DNA from: Struthio camelus
Taxonomy: Eukaryota; Chordata; Aves; Struthioniformes; Struthionidae
NCBI RefSeq assembly: GCF_040807025.1
Contig: NC_090967.1
Coordinates: forward strand, 308,001 to 372,000
Reading direction: 5' to 3'
DNA length: 64,000 nt
Below are positions 36,361 through 48,148 of this stretch, in pieces. Position numbers and translations under genes: made by a program. The notes under the pieces were generated by a model, which was given only the letters and a program-made list of their open reading frames with translations, made no database searches and had not been told where the DNA came from. Numbering within the stretch: the stretch's first letter is position 1; every line of letters starts with the position of its first letter.

Positions 36361-39300
36361 GCTCCTACTGGGACCCATTTCTCCAGGCCCTGGATGTCCC
36401 TGCTACCCGCTCTGCCCTGTCCACATGCTGCTGGGTGATATGTCCCCTCCTCCCCAGCACCTGCTCGTTGCGCTCTTCTCCCATTTCACAGCCGTGCCCG
36501 GTGCAGATGGTGCCAGAGAAGCTGCATTGGGACCCCCACGGCCAGCTCCACGGCAAACGGCTGCAGCCCCCAGCGCAACCACTATCCCAGCACAAGCCCA
36601 TCGGCCACGCCAGGACAGTACCTCCTGCCTTGACGGAGCCACAGTGCCCCACAGCCATGGGGAACCGGAGATGCCTGGCTCCTTCCCGGGCCCCACATGA
36701 ATTCAGACCTCAAGCCAAGGATGCCACGTCTCGTGCCAGCCCTGAGCTGCAGCAAGCATAGCAGCTGGTCACACATCTGCCTCCCCTTTGCATTGCTTTG
36801 CTGCCCGGCCCCAGGCAATTCCTGACCCAACGTCACATAGACTTCAGCCCTGACTTGGTCACCCCCTTTCTGGCCCTCCAGTGCAAGGGCCGGCTGCAGG
36901 GCCAGGAGCTGTTGCGCACATCAGCGGCAAGAGCTGATCCCCAGGGCTGGGACAGGGCCAGAGATTGCAAAACGCTGCTCTGGGGCTGGGTCCAGGCACA
37001 GGCCAGCTGGGAGCAAGCCCCCAGCCGGGTTCGGGCTCTGGAGCCGAGGCGTTCGCTCTAATCCGGTGCGGCAACACCCCTCCCTCGCCCCTGTGCACCC
37101 GCCGCTACAGCCGCTTCTGTCCGCCGTGGGCGCCTGCCCCTTTGCACCCGCCGCATTCGAGAAGGTGTCAGGGTTAAGGAGCAGCAGAAGGGGCTGGAGG
37201 TGGAGGAGAAGGGTCCCATCCCCTGCGCCCCGGGCGGGCGGCTGGCAGAGAGCTGCAGTGATTCACTGCTGCAGTGTGAGGATGGCCTGACTTTTTTCCA
37301 TGAGACAAGAGCGAAAACTTGCCACTGTTTGTTTTCTCTGTTCCCGGAGGAATCACAGCAGTGGCCCCCCCCCACCCCAAGAGGAACCGAGCCCTGGCGA
37401 GTGGTCAGGGCCCCTTGAGATGCGGGGTCAGGGCAGCGTCTGCCCAAACCTTGGTCAGACGTGTCCAGGTCCCCCAGGGAAGATGCTCCATCATAGCCTT
37501 TCCCATGTGTATTGGAATTCCCTTGGCTGTGACACAGCAAATTTATCCGTGCCCTGGCGATGCTAATGCTAATGGAGGCTGTGTGGGTGCCACCATCGGA
37601 GGCAGCCCAGCACCCAGTTCAGTGGTCCCTTATGGCTGCAGCCACCGTGTCCCTGCCTGCAACCTTGGAGCACTGTCCCCCAAGCAGCCCTCCCTGCCCT
37701 GGGATGTCTCCAGCTCTTGCACTCCAGCAGAGCTGGGGAACTGGAGCTCTTGCTGGTGCGTGGTGGCACCCTGACATCCTCCCACCCTACCTGGAGACAT
37801 TGGCTCCCTGTGGTGCATGGAGCTACATGTTCTTGGGCAAGCACACGGTCATGAGCAGGTTGGGGCTCTGCAGGGCTGCAGCTGGTGGGGCAGTCCCCAG
37901 CGCAGGCTTGGCAAAGCCATGGAGCTGCCCCAGTCCCTCACGATGCTGTGCGGAGGGAGGCCACGGCCCCCTCGCTGGCCTGCGGCAGAGCGCTGGGATC
38001 GGCTGCTGCTCCCGCTGGAATTGCTCACGTTAATGAGACAGCTCAGCCCTTGGCAGCAGGGCTGCGGCACGAAGGAATTCAATCACAGCAGCTCACTCTG
38101 CTCTGCCGGCCGCTAGTCATAACAAGTGCTGGGTGGGCACTGCTCCCCCCCCCCCAGAGCCAAACTGACCACCAAACTGACCGCCAGACTGGGGGAAAAT
38201 CCAGAGCCAACAGCAGCCCTGGGGAGGGTTTGGCTGCAGTGTGCCACTGGCATGAGGCTGGCGAGGAAGCAGGGCCCTGCAGGGAGAGGATGGGGCTGGA
38301 GGCCATGTTCCTGCTGCATCCTTAGCCCGGTTGGGATTCAAGGCTACTGGATGTGCTTGGCTGGCTACCGGGGGCTCACAGCTTGCGGCGCTCCTGCAGC
38401 CCTCAGTGTGGCGGGACCCGACCCCCCCCCCCCCCCCCCCCCCCCCCCCCGTGTGGCAGGACCCGACCCCAGGACCTGACCCGATGATGAGGAAAGGCCC
38501 AATATCCTGACATGGCAGGACCTGACCCTGTGACATTGCAGGATCCGACCCCATGACATGGCCAGACCCGACCCCACCACAGTGCCTCTCTCCAAGCCCT
38601 GTGCTCACCCCCGCAAACTGCCAGGCCCTGCAGCCCCGCACAGGGAGCTCCCAGCATCCAGCTCTCCTGCGGCCGACCACGAAGAATTCACTGTTTTTCT
38701 TTGAGATGCCAGGAGCTGCTCTGGCCTGGGAAAGCGCCCGGCCGCACACCTTGTCACGCAGCCAGAGAAAGTCCCATGTCCTTGGAGAACCTGCCTTCCG
38801 CAGCCCCTGCCAGGGCTGGGCGAGCTGGCCCGTGTGGAGCAGGGTCCGCTGTGGCTATCTGGCTCCTGGCTCCGCGGCAGTCGGTCCCCAGGAGTCAGCT
38901 GCTTCCAAGGACCTGGCAGGGTCTGGGTTTTCCCCCTTGAAGGCTCCCCGAGCAGCCTCCCACCCATCCGGCAGCACCCAGGCCGGCTCTGGCTCTTGCA
39001 GCAGGGAGTTTCCCAAGCCGCTGCCGTTCCCATGGTCCTCGCTGCCTTTGTGCAGGGTCTGCAGGCTCCTTTCTCAGCTCCATTTCGCGCTTGATGCAAG
39101 GGCCTTGCTGTCGCCTCTTGCCTCTCACCCCACCCAGCGCGTGCCCAAGGGTCCTCTTGCTTTCCCTGACTGCGTGGTCTTCCCTGAGCTGCCCAGCGGG
39201 TCACCGCAGCCGGGTGACTGGTGTCTCCCCAGCCCATGCATCATAGACCAACTGCCCATCTGTGTCACAGCGCTGACGCCAAAACCACTGCCTCCTTGCT

Positions 39301-42299
39301 CCCAGGCCACCTGACTGTTGCAATTAGCCCCAGGCTTTCCCATCCCGGGGACGCCCGCTTCATCTCAGCCATATCACCTTGCTGCTCTCCATCTCCTCTT
39401 CCTCCTGCCCCAGCAGCACCAGAGACCCCAGCCCCTGTGAGGTGGATGCCGTTTGCCTGGCTGAACCCACCCTGCTTCAGCTCAGCGTCGACATGCAGGG
39501 AGCCAGGCAGGGTGCGAGGCTCTCCTGACCTGGTGTGACACTGCCAGGCTCTTCCCGGCTCCCCAGGACAGCCAGACCCCTCCAACCACCCTGACCAGTG
39601 GATCCTGGTTCCCGGGAGCAGAGATGTCCAGGAGAGCTGGCAGCTCACCGTCCCCGCAGGACTGGAGCAATGCTGCTGTGACCCGGCACGGGTGCCCTTG
39701 CCCGGTTTGAGCAGTCGGGGTCCCGCACGGCTCGCCAGACGGCTGCTCGGCGCCCTACGGCAGAGCCGGCTCCCAGCTCGGCCCAGCCAGCGTGGGGGTG
39801 CACAGCACTTAGAGGGAATCAAATATTAAATAGGGCACATTTAGCGCTAGCGTAGCTGAAACCAAGCCGAACCTCATGAGCTCTGGCTTCTGGCTGCATC
39901 ACAGAATGAAACAGAGCCACTTACGGGAAGAAATTCATGTGCGGGTCAGCGGCCCCCCAGCTCCTCAGTTGTCTTCTCGCCCCATCCAGGACCGCCCTTG
40001 CACAATGATGCGCGCGACAGCCAGGCCCTGCGGAAGAGAGACCCTGAGCCCGTGGGTCAGCCCGGACGGTGCCGTTCCCAGACATGCCCCCGCCGGCTCT
40101 GCGGTTCCTGTGCACTTCCAAAGCTGCTGAAAACGCCTGGGTTTGGGGTACTGAAATGCAGCTGGACCACAAGTAAATGAAAGGGGCATTGCTGCTGTGT
40201 CAAAGGCCCAGAGGAGAGGCGCCATCTCCTAAATGGGTTATTAGAGACATACTAAATACGCTTGCAGAATTGGCGTGGGCTCGCTCGGCCGCTAATGGGC
40301 TTTCTGGCACTGTACGAGCTGTTTCTCCAGCCACAGACCCGAGGGCATGAATGCCTCACCATGGATGTGACATGTCCTGTGCTTCCTCTGCTGGAAGCCG
40401 CTTCCTGCCTTCGCCACTTCCGAGGTTAAAAAGGAAAAGGCAGGAGGCTAATCAGGAGCGCGTGAGGCTGCACAGGGGTCCCACGGCCCTGCTGCCTGGT
40501 GGGAGCTGCCTGAGCCCTGGCTCCTTATCAGCCCAGCTCCTGCCCTGGAGCTCACCACTTCCCAGCGCCCTGGGCGCGGGGTAGCGCTGCACCCCGAGCA
40601 GGGCACAGGGCTGGCAGGACAGGGCTCACTGCCAGCAATGCCAGGAGAGGTCCACACTGGGAGGGCTCCAGGGCTTCTGTGTAGTGCTGATACACCAGCA
40701 AACCCCACGCCCCGTGTGCCACCTTGGCCTGGACTCTGCCAGCCCCAGTACGCAGGTGCCAGGCTTGCAGAGCGGCCAGCTGGAAGATGCTCCAGAACGT
40801 CTGCATTCGTCTCTGATGTTTCCAGTCCCTCCTCTTTGCTTGCTGGGCCTCTCCAGGGACAGCCCCATCCCTCCTTGTCCTGGTGGGCCAAGGACTTGCC
40901 CTGCAGTGCCCCCTCCTCCTCTCCAGCCTGGCAATCCCCTCACTGGGACTCGCAGCCTGGTGCAGCCATCTCTGCCAAGGAGGAACGTGGCCATCTGGCA
41001 ACAGCCCCTCAGATCATGGCTCTCCAGACGGCAGAGCAGCTCAAGGACACCGGCTCAGATGGGAAGGGCAGTAGACACATCATGGGGACAGGGACCTGGT
41101 AGGGCCCCAGAGGCCCTCCCCAGTCTCACAGCGGACAAAACGACCTGCTGCTGGGGGAGCTGATCTGGCCTGGAGTGGGAACATCCATGGGACATCCAGG
41201 AAAGAGGACATCTGTGGGGAGCAGTGACAGGCCATCAGGGACAGTCCTAGTCAGGCATGCTGGCAGTCCTCATCTGTCTCTGCTGTGGCCTGTGACAGCA
41301 GTCCCCAACCTGCTCATGAGCAGGGCTGGCCTAGGGCTCACCTCTGGCCTCTGGAGACATTTGGCTCCTTTCCTGTCTCGTCTTGCCCCCAGCTTGTCCC
41401 CAAGGTCCCAGGAGCAGAGCCAGCAGTGGGTGCCCCATGCCCTGTGGCACATACTGGTGGTTGGGGGAGATCCCTGGCCACCCTTGGGTGCCAGATCCGG
41501 GGTACCGCAGTGCAGAGTGCCATGCCACTGAGCCGGCAGCCCCGGCAGTGCCAGCAGTGCCAGGAGCCAGGGCTCCTCTTGCCTCTGCTGCCACCTGGCC
41601 CAGTGCCCACCGCTGCAGCATCATGGCATCTGGCTGGCTTCAAAGTCACCGTCGGACCGCCCACTCTGGCCGACCAAAATAGCCCCTTTCCTGTCCCTTT
41701 CCCATCGCTTCCCAGCAGCACCTCTGAGGCAGTGACAAAGTTGCAGTGACACCAGTGTGTGGGTGGCTGAGGGCTGCTGGGAGGATGTGCCGGCAGAGCC
41801 CTAGGGAAGGCCGGGATACGGCCCGGACGGAGGTGAAGGCCAGAAAGCAAGCCGTGGGCCTTGGGAGGGATCCTAGCCCTTCCCAGCATTTGAGACCCAC
41901 AAACCGAGCCTGGCCACAGCCCTCAGAAAAACAAGAGAGAGAAGAGCCCTGGGCAGGGCAGCCCCCATCCCGGGCTCTGCTCTCAGGGTGCCAGGTCCAC
42001 CTTGGCTCCTGCTGTAGGTGAATGGTGCCGAGGGGAGCAGGGTCCCCGCTTACCCTCAAAACGCACAGGCTCTTTATTCTCCCGTGCAAAGCAGGTGGTT
42101 GCAAGCCAGTCCTTGTCACCCCATCCCAGCCCTGCTGCCTTGCAGCCCCCCCCCGGCCGGCCCAGCCCTGCCCTCTGCCTGTCTTTCCCACTTGCTGCCC
42201 GTTCCTCCCAGCCCCTCTGGCCCAGCCCCGTGGTCTCTTCAGCGGTCCCAGCCCCTCCATCCACCCCCCCCAAACCCTCTAGTCATCCTCCCACCCCCT
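36361..42299. other. TBXA2R upstream/intron 1 region, no coding exon recognised
   Basis: In human, TBXA2R has distal noncoding first exons roughly 10 kb upstream of its ATG, so this 6 kb is probably its first intron. It holds a C29 homopolymer with flanking minisatellite (38405-38575). Two less GC-rich unique patches at about 39800-39930 and 40170-40460 could be regulatory. ORFs here lack domain features. Confidence 0.55.
38405..38575. repeat. C29 homopolymer inside a GGACCCGACCCC minisatellite
   Basis: An uninterrupted run of 29 C (38422-38450) lies between copies of GTGTGGCAGGACCCGACCCC. Further diverged units of about 23-25 bp (GACATGGCAGGACCTGACCC) continue to about 38575. Confidence 0.85.
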
Positions 42300-43060
42300 C
42301 CATCCACCCCATCCAGCCCCCAGGTCTCCTCCCGGCCCCTCCGGCTCGGCCCGGGGCTCAGACAGCCGTCGAGGGGCCGCTCTCGCTGCTGCCGGGCAGG
42401 CGCAGGAGGGACCCCCCGTCCCGGCCCCGCTCACCCCCCCGGCAGCGCCCCCCGGCCCGGTTCTCCCCCCTCCCGCGGCCCCGGGACCTACCGCGCGGCG
42501 GCGGGACGCGGCCGGCGCCGTCGGGGGATGCAGCCCGGCTCGGCCCGGCTCGGCACAGCCCGGCCCGGCTCGGCCCGGCCCGGCCCCCGCGGGCGGGCGC
42601 GGGGGAAGGGCCGGGCGCGGAGCAGCCCCCCGGCCCCGGGCCCGCCCCTCCCGGGGGACGCGGCGGAGCAGCGGGAAGGGAGGAAGGGCAGAAGCCGCCC
42701 GGGCTGCGGATCAGGCTCTGGGTCCGGCCTGGCCCGCTCGGGCGCCCCTTCCCCCCCGCCTCGGACGGCTTTTCTGGGCGCTCGGGGGCAGCACGGTCCC
42801 CGGCGGGTGCGTGTCCCGGGACCCCCGCGGGGACCCGCTGCGGGACACCCGTTGCGGCAGAGCCCGCGCAGCCTGAGTCAGACCACAGCCAGTCGTGCCC
42901 CCCACATCTCCTGGGCAGCATCACCCAGCGCTGAGTCACCGGTTCGGTAGCTGATTGCTGGGGATCCCGGGGGAGACGAGCCCAGACCCGACGGGGCCGA
43001 CATGAGTCGGAAGCTGCCGGTGCGGGCGGCTGGCCGGGAGGCTGCGGGTGGGAGATGCGG
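42300..43060 (-). promoter_or_regulatory. TBXA2R: CpG island, probable distal TBXA2R promoter and noncoding first exon
   Basis: A strong CpG island includes CGGCC pentamer repeats at about 42535-42590. On the minus strand a splice donor reads CGCG|GTAGGTCCC, so an exon could end at 42492. TBXA2R is the only downstream minus-strand gene, about 7.4 kb away, matching the human arrangement of a distant noncoding exon. It is also possible that the island drives an unannotated noncoding transcript. Confidence 0.5.
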
Positions 43061-43147
43061 GACAGCCTCACCTGTCCTGGCTCCGCTGCGCTGCCGCTGG
43101 GAGAAAGAGCTAGCGATGAGACACCCCGAGCCCCACGCCGTCCTTCC

Positions 43148-43197
43148 AGCTATATTTAGCGGGGCCAGGCTCTTATCCGGGTTACTCACTTGTTTAC
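43148..43197. promoter_or_regulatory. MEF2/GATA/FOX-type motif cluster upstream of the distal island
   Basis: Within 50 bp: CTATATTTAG (43150-43159, fits the MEF2 consensus), CTTATC (43172-43177, GATA on the other strand) and TGTTTAC (43190-43196, forkhead). The site lies a few hundred bp upstream of the presumed TBXA2R distal TSS. Confidence 0.35.
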
Positions 43198-43199
43198 CA

Positions 43200-46100
43200 G
43201 AGCTGGATTCCAGCAGCCGGAGGGGGGGTCATTCCTGCCGTGCCTCCGACGCCGTCATCCCAGGGGACCAGCTCAGACGGCCCCGGCTTGCCTTGATCTT
43301 GCAGCTCCCGCGGGCCGTCAGCTTAGTGGGACACCCTGGCCGGCTGTGTCCTAGACCCAGGGATAGGGGATGTCACTGCTGTTCCCCCCCTCCCCCCGAG
43401 TGTTTCCTGGCATCTCGGGGCCTGGGAACAAACCCAGGGTGCTTGGGAGAAGAGGATCCCAGAAAAAGGGTGGAGAAGAGCTGGTTTGCTGGGCAGACGG
43501 GAGTGGGTGCCACCCAGCAGCCTTGAGCTGCCCCCAAAAGCCCCCGCGCCCAACCAGTCATCGTGGAGGACGCGGCCTGCCCCAGGCACATCCGCATTTG
43601 CATGCATGCGGTTTTCCCAGGCCAGCTGCTCTGAGCTCAGCGTGTCCGGAGTGTCACCACATTGCCATCCAACTGCTGCCAGTCGGGCTTGCACAGGATG
43701 GTGCCTCCTTGGGGGCTCCGTCATGCTGCATGCATGGGAACACGGATCGCCTCTGCTGCTCTTCACGCCCTCCGGGTCCTCATGTGCTGCTGGCAGGGCA
43801 GGGCCTGGATCCCGCCACTGAGCACTCTGCCTGGCACTGAAGGCCTGGCAGCATCCGAGCCTGTGGGGGACGCAGGGACACAGCGTCCTGCGTGCCCGCC
43901 ATCCCTTCTCCCGCTGGGGCTGTCAAGGACAGCGAGCCCCGGGCACACGCTGGCTCAGGCTGGGGAAGCCTGAGCAGGATTTTTGCCTGCTGCAACCTGG
44001 GAGCCACCTGCAGAATCAGTTTGTTATTCCCTTGGTCTGGAGGGGAGAATAGCTCAGGAAAAGGCCAAGAGGAGGGTGAAAGTCCGGTTAAAGAGCTTGT
44101 AAGGGTGGCCATCACAGCCGGGATGCGGCTGGCTCGCAGGGGTCGTCTCGCTGCACTCACATTTGGAGCCGGCCAGGCCCAGGAGTCGCCCGCTCTGATC
44201 TGGACCTGTCTCAGCAGCTGGCTGCCCTCCTCCGGATGTCGCCTGGGTGTGCCGTCTGGCAGAGGATGTGGGCACCAGAGTGCTGAAGGTGGGACGCTTG
44301 CAGCTCAGTGCCACAGCACCAGGCGTTGGCATCCTGCACAAACCTGGCCGAGCTGCTGCCGGCATCAATGTCTCCGGGAGCAGACAAGCGGCCGCGTCCC
44401 CCCTAGTCCAGCTGGTCGTGTGGATGTGGAGCCAGCCGGCTCCTTGGGGCCGCCCTGAATGGGGTGGGATCTGGCTGCTGAGCCTGCACCCGGGCCTTCA
44501 GTGCAGCAAACTGCAGGGCAGAGGCACATGATCAGCTCCCCCAAAATATAGGGGAGCCAGGAGACCTTGGGAAGAGCTCTGAGAACATCTGGGGCTGGAG
44601 AAAGACACAGGGCTCAGCCGGAGCTGGCCCCTGAACAGGCCTACGGCAGGCGCCCGGCTGCAGTGGCTCTCAGGGCATCAGCTCTTGGTCCTGGCATTTC
44701 AGCTGCTCTTTCCCCTTGCCCCGATGCTCACTTGGGTACTGGGAATCAGCCCCATCTCCCACCTCAGCAGGCACCCAGGAGGCACCGTCTCCAACCCCAG
44801 AGCCCCGGCACCCCTGGGTGCTGCGAGCCAGTTCCCACATGAGCAGCCTGGAGCCGCTGTGCTCTGCTTCCTGGCACCACCGCACTGGTGGGCCCCGCAC
44901 CAGCTGCTGGGGCCAGGCAGACCCTGCGAGCCGTGTCTGGGGAGATGGCAGGGGGGGCCAGGGCTGGCCCAGGCGGGCAGGGAGCCTGGCGCTGCAGGGC
45001 AGGCGAGAGAGAGCTGGGGGAGCTCTGAGGTGCTGGAGCATGTCAGAGGTGCTGGGGCAGGTTGAGGGGCTGGGGCAGATCGGAGGGGCTGGAGTGGGTT
45101 GGAGGGGCTGGGGCAGTTGGCGACGCTGAAGCAAGTTGGAGATGCTGGGGCAGGTCAGAGGGGCTGGGGCGGGTTGGAGGCACTGGAGCAAGTTGGAGGG
45201 GCTGAGGCAGGTCAGAGGCACTGGGATAGTTGGAGACGCTGGGGCTGGCACGTGCTGACTGCTGGGGCTCAGGGGCTCCCGGGTCTGCCCCAGGCTCCAG
45301 CCTCAGGGGCACCGTGACGGAGCATCGTCAAGCGGTGCAGGCTGCCTGGTCTGCACTGGGGGCCCGCCCTGGTGGAGGGGAGCCGAGGGGGGCCTGCAGC
45401 TAGCCTGGGGCACCCCGGCACCCTCAGCCCCCTGTGGGGGGCAGATGCCCTGTGGTGTCCCCACCGGGGTCTGCCCTGCTCAGCGCCCCAGCCTTCCTGG
45501 GCTTCCTGATGCTGGTGCACATGAACCAGCTGCTGGCCCCCTGCTCCTGCTAACCTGTCCCATGGGATGCTCTGTGACAAGTCCGCAAGAGGGTCTCGAC
45601 TGCTCCTGTATCCCCACTGAGGGCACCCAGGTGCCAAGCCTCCCTCCCTCCGCTCCACTGGGTGCTGCCAGTTCAGTGCTGAGATGAACTGGTCCAGGCC
45701 CTGGGGTGACGCTGGTGAGTGGAGGGAGTCCGGCTCTGGGATCCCTGCCCCAGCCCAGGGACAGGGGCGGTAGCTGCCGAAGATGGCTGTGACCCTCCCC
45801 ACCCGGGTCACGGTCACTGCTGGGGACAGATCTGAGCCCAGCCAGCTGCCCCGTGATGGGAGACCTGCAGGATGGGCCCTTCTGGACTGGGACCAGCACA
45901 GGGTGCTGTAAGGCCTCATGTCACCGTAGGGGATGCAGGGGACAGCAGGGGACAGCAGGAGGGGACCTGCTCGTGCTCATGGTGCTGCTGATGGCTGGAT
46001 ATGGTCCCCTTTGGGGGCGGGGGGCAGGCGGGGCTCTGTCAGGCTGGCTCCTAGCAGGCACCCGCACAGCGACCTGGAGTTGGAGACAAGCAAGGAGGGT

Positions 46101-48010
46101 ACCTAACCACTGCTATGTTTTTTTCCCCCCAAAACCCATCTCTAGCCTGGCCTTCACACACTTCCTGTGCTCCCCTGATACCCTCAAAATAACCCTCTGC
46201 CAAACAGCCACTCAACAGCTTTAAATAACCCACAGGAAGGAGAGGCAGCGGGACGTGTCCCGACACTGCCTCCGGCCCGGCCTGGGGAAGTCCGGCAGGA
46301 TGCAGAGGGTGGCACACGTGGGCTGGGCCAAGCCGGTTGGGGGTCTCGCCCCGTCCCCATGCCCCGGCGAGACAGTTCTGCCCCCTGTGGCCAGGCCAAG
46401 CCCCTGGGATGTGCGGGTGGAGGTGGCGGACGTGGGAGTCTCCCAGGAGTGAGTTCCCAGTGTTTGCAGAGCCAGGGCCAGAGCCTGCTGGTGGTGCCAA
46501 GATCAGCAGGGGTGGAATGGAGCCAAGGGTGAACTTATAGACAAGCATTGGAAATGCATCCGAAAGCCAGTCCAGCCTTGTTCCCAACCCCCCCCCCCCC
46601 CGACCAGCAGAACCCAGCTCCCTGTGTCCCCATCTCCAGAGACACCAGCACCATGAAGGGAGCCTGTCCTTGCACTCCGCAGCCTCCAGCTGCGGAGGAC
46701 ACACTGGGCATCTCTGGAGCAGTTTCCCGCTGCCTGCCAGTGCGGGGCAGGGTCAGCCCAGGGCTGCCTCCCACCCCGGCAGGGGACAGAATGGTTGGTC
46801 CTGCGGCATCTGGCCAGGGCGGAGGCACCAGCAGCCTGGAAGCAATGGTGAAATTGATTAAATCATATTTCAGTGCCCCAAGGGTCCTGGGCATCTCCTG
46901 GTGGGTTGGCACCAGAGCAGGGTGTCCTACCCCACAGCCCTCCTGGGGCAGATGGCAACCGTGGGGCAGCCAGAAAGCCCCGGTGCAGCAGGGCTGGCTG
47001 TGACCAGGGGCAAGGCAGGCTTGCGGGGGCTGTAACAGGGGCAGGATGCAGCAAGGCCGGCGGGGACAAAACCACCTCACTGCAGCAATCCTTGGCTGAA
47101 GCCAAGGTTTCCTGGAAGCTGCGCTCCAGGACGTTACTCATGCACCAGCACTGCCAGGATGCTGCACTGGCTTTTCCGTGCACGCTGGAGGCTGGCCCTG
47201 CCCCAATCCTGTCCCTCAGGTGCTAGCTTCAGTGCAGAGGAGTGGGGACACCCTAAGGACCAGGGAGCTGGTGGTGACAGGACTGTGCCCCTGTGACCAG
47301 CACAAGGAGGGACCAACTGCAGCAGGTCCCACCTGGGCTGCGTAGCACTCCCTCACTGAGGCATTAAAAACCAGGCAAGGCCTGCAGAGACCCCCAGCAT
47401 CAGTGCTGCGGCTGCAGGGAGTGCACATGAGAGCCAGAGCTGCTCCGGCATGAGGGGAGAGACTGTGGGCCAGGGAAAATGGATTCTGCCCTGTAAGGGG
47501 ATGTCCTGGTCACATCTAACACCCCTTTCCTCCTCCCCATCAGAGGCTGACGCCTTGCAGCCCTCACTCCCTTTCATCCTGCAGCCAGGGTCGAGGGACA
47601 CAGCAGTGCTCCCTGCCCGGGGCAGCAGGATCCCAGCAGGGACGTGCCAGAAATGAGGCCCTGCGGGACTGTGCTGGGCCTGGGGTGGCTCACAGCAGCT
47701 GGGCTGCGCTCTTGGAGCCAAGAGTGCTGCAGCTCCAGCTGGGGAACATCTCGTCTGGGATGTGTCTGGCACAGGCGATGAGAGCGCACAAGGCTGGGCC
47801 GGGTCTGGCACAGATGGTGGGAACGCTGGGGGCTGACAGCGTATGGGAAAGGGGTGACAGCGCCTGCAGAGGGGGTGATGGTGAGACCACCCCCAACATC
47901 ACTCAGACCCCAGAGGAGGAGGGACAAGACTGGGGAGCTCTCAGTGCCAACCCAGTATGGGACTGCCCAAAGGTGATGCACAGGCTGCCATGGGGCCCAT
48001 GCACAGGACA
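43200..48010. other. Intergenic between TBXA2R promoter and CACTIN 3' end
   Basis: No gene recognised. It holds an ATTTGCAT octamer within a GCATGCATG stretch at 43596-43608, the 19-bp minisatellite at 45029-45243, a poly(C) run near 46588-46600, and an AT-rich spot with ATTGATTAAATCAT at about 46853-46866. Confidence 0.6.
45029..45243. repeat. 19-bp minisatellite, about 11 copies
   Basis: Units near GGGGCTGGGGCAGGTTGGA follow with 18-20-bp spacing and moderate divergence. The Pro/Leu/Ser-rich ORFs on the minus strand here are translations of the repeat, not genes. Confidence 0.87.
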
Positions 48011-48031
48011 CCATGGCTTAAATAACCCTTG

Positions 48032-48037
48032 TTTATT
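48032..48037 (-). terminator. CACTIN: CACTIN poly(A) signal
   Basis: TTTATT on the plus strand (AATAAA on the transcribed strand) lies 112 nt after the CACTIN stop, giving a very short 3' UTR with cleavage near 48015. Confidence 0.8.
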
Positions 48038-48148
48038 TGTGTCACAGTCTCAGATCCCTTGGAATAAAAGGAAGGAGAACAAGGAAAACAAGGAGTCTGT
48101 GTACTGGGTCAGGCAGAGGGAATGTCCAGAGGGGAGCTGAGCAGCCCC

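Noticed and set aside
42002-42950. Two overlapping 310-codon plus-strand ORFs
   Set aside because: They lie in a CpG island where stop codons are rare, are Pro/Arg/Gly-rich in both frames and show no domain.
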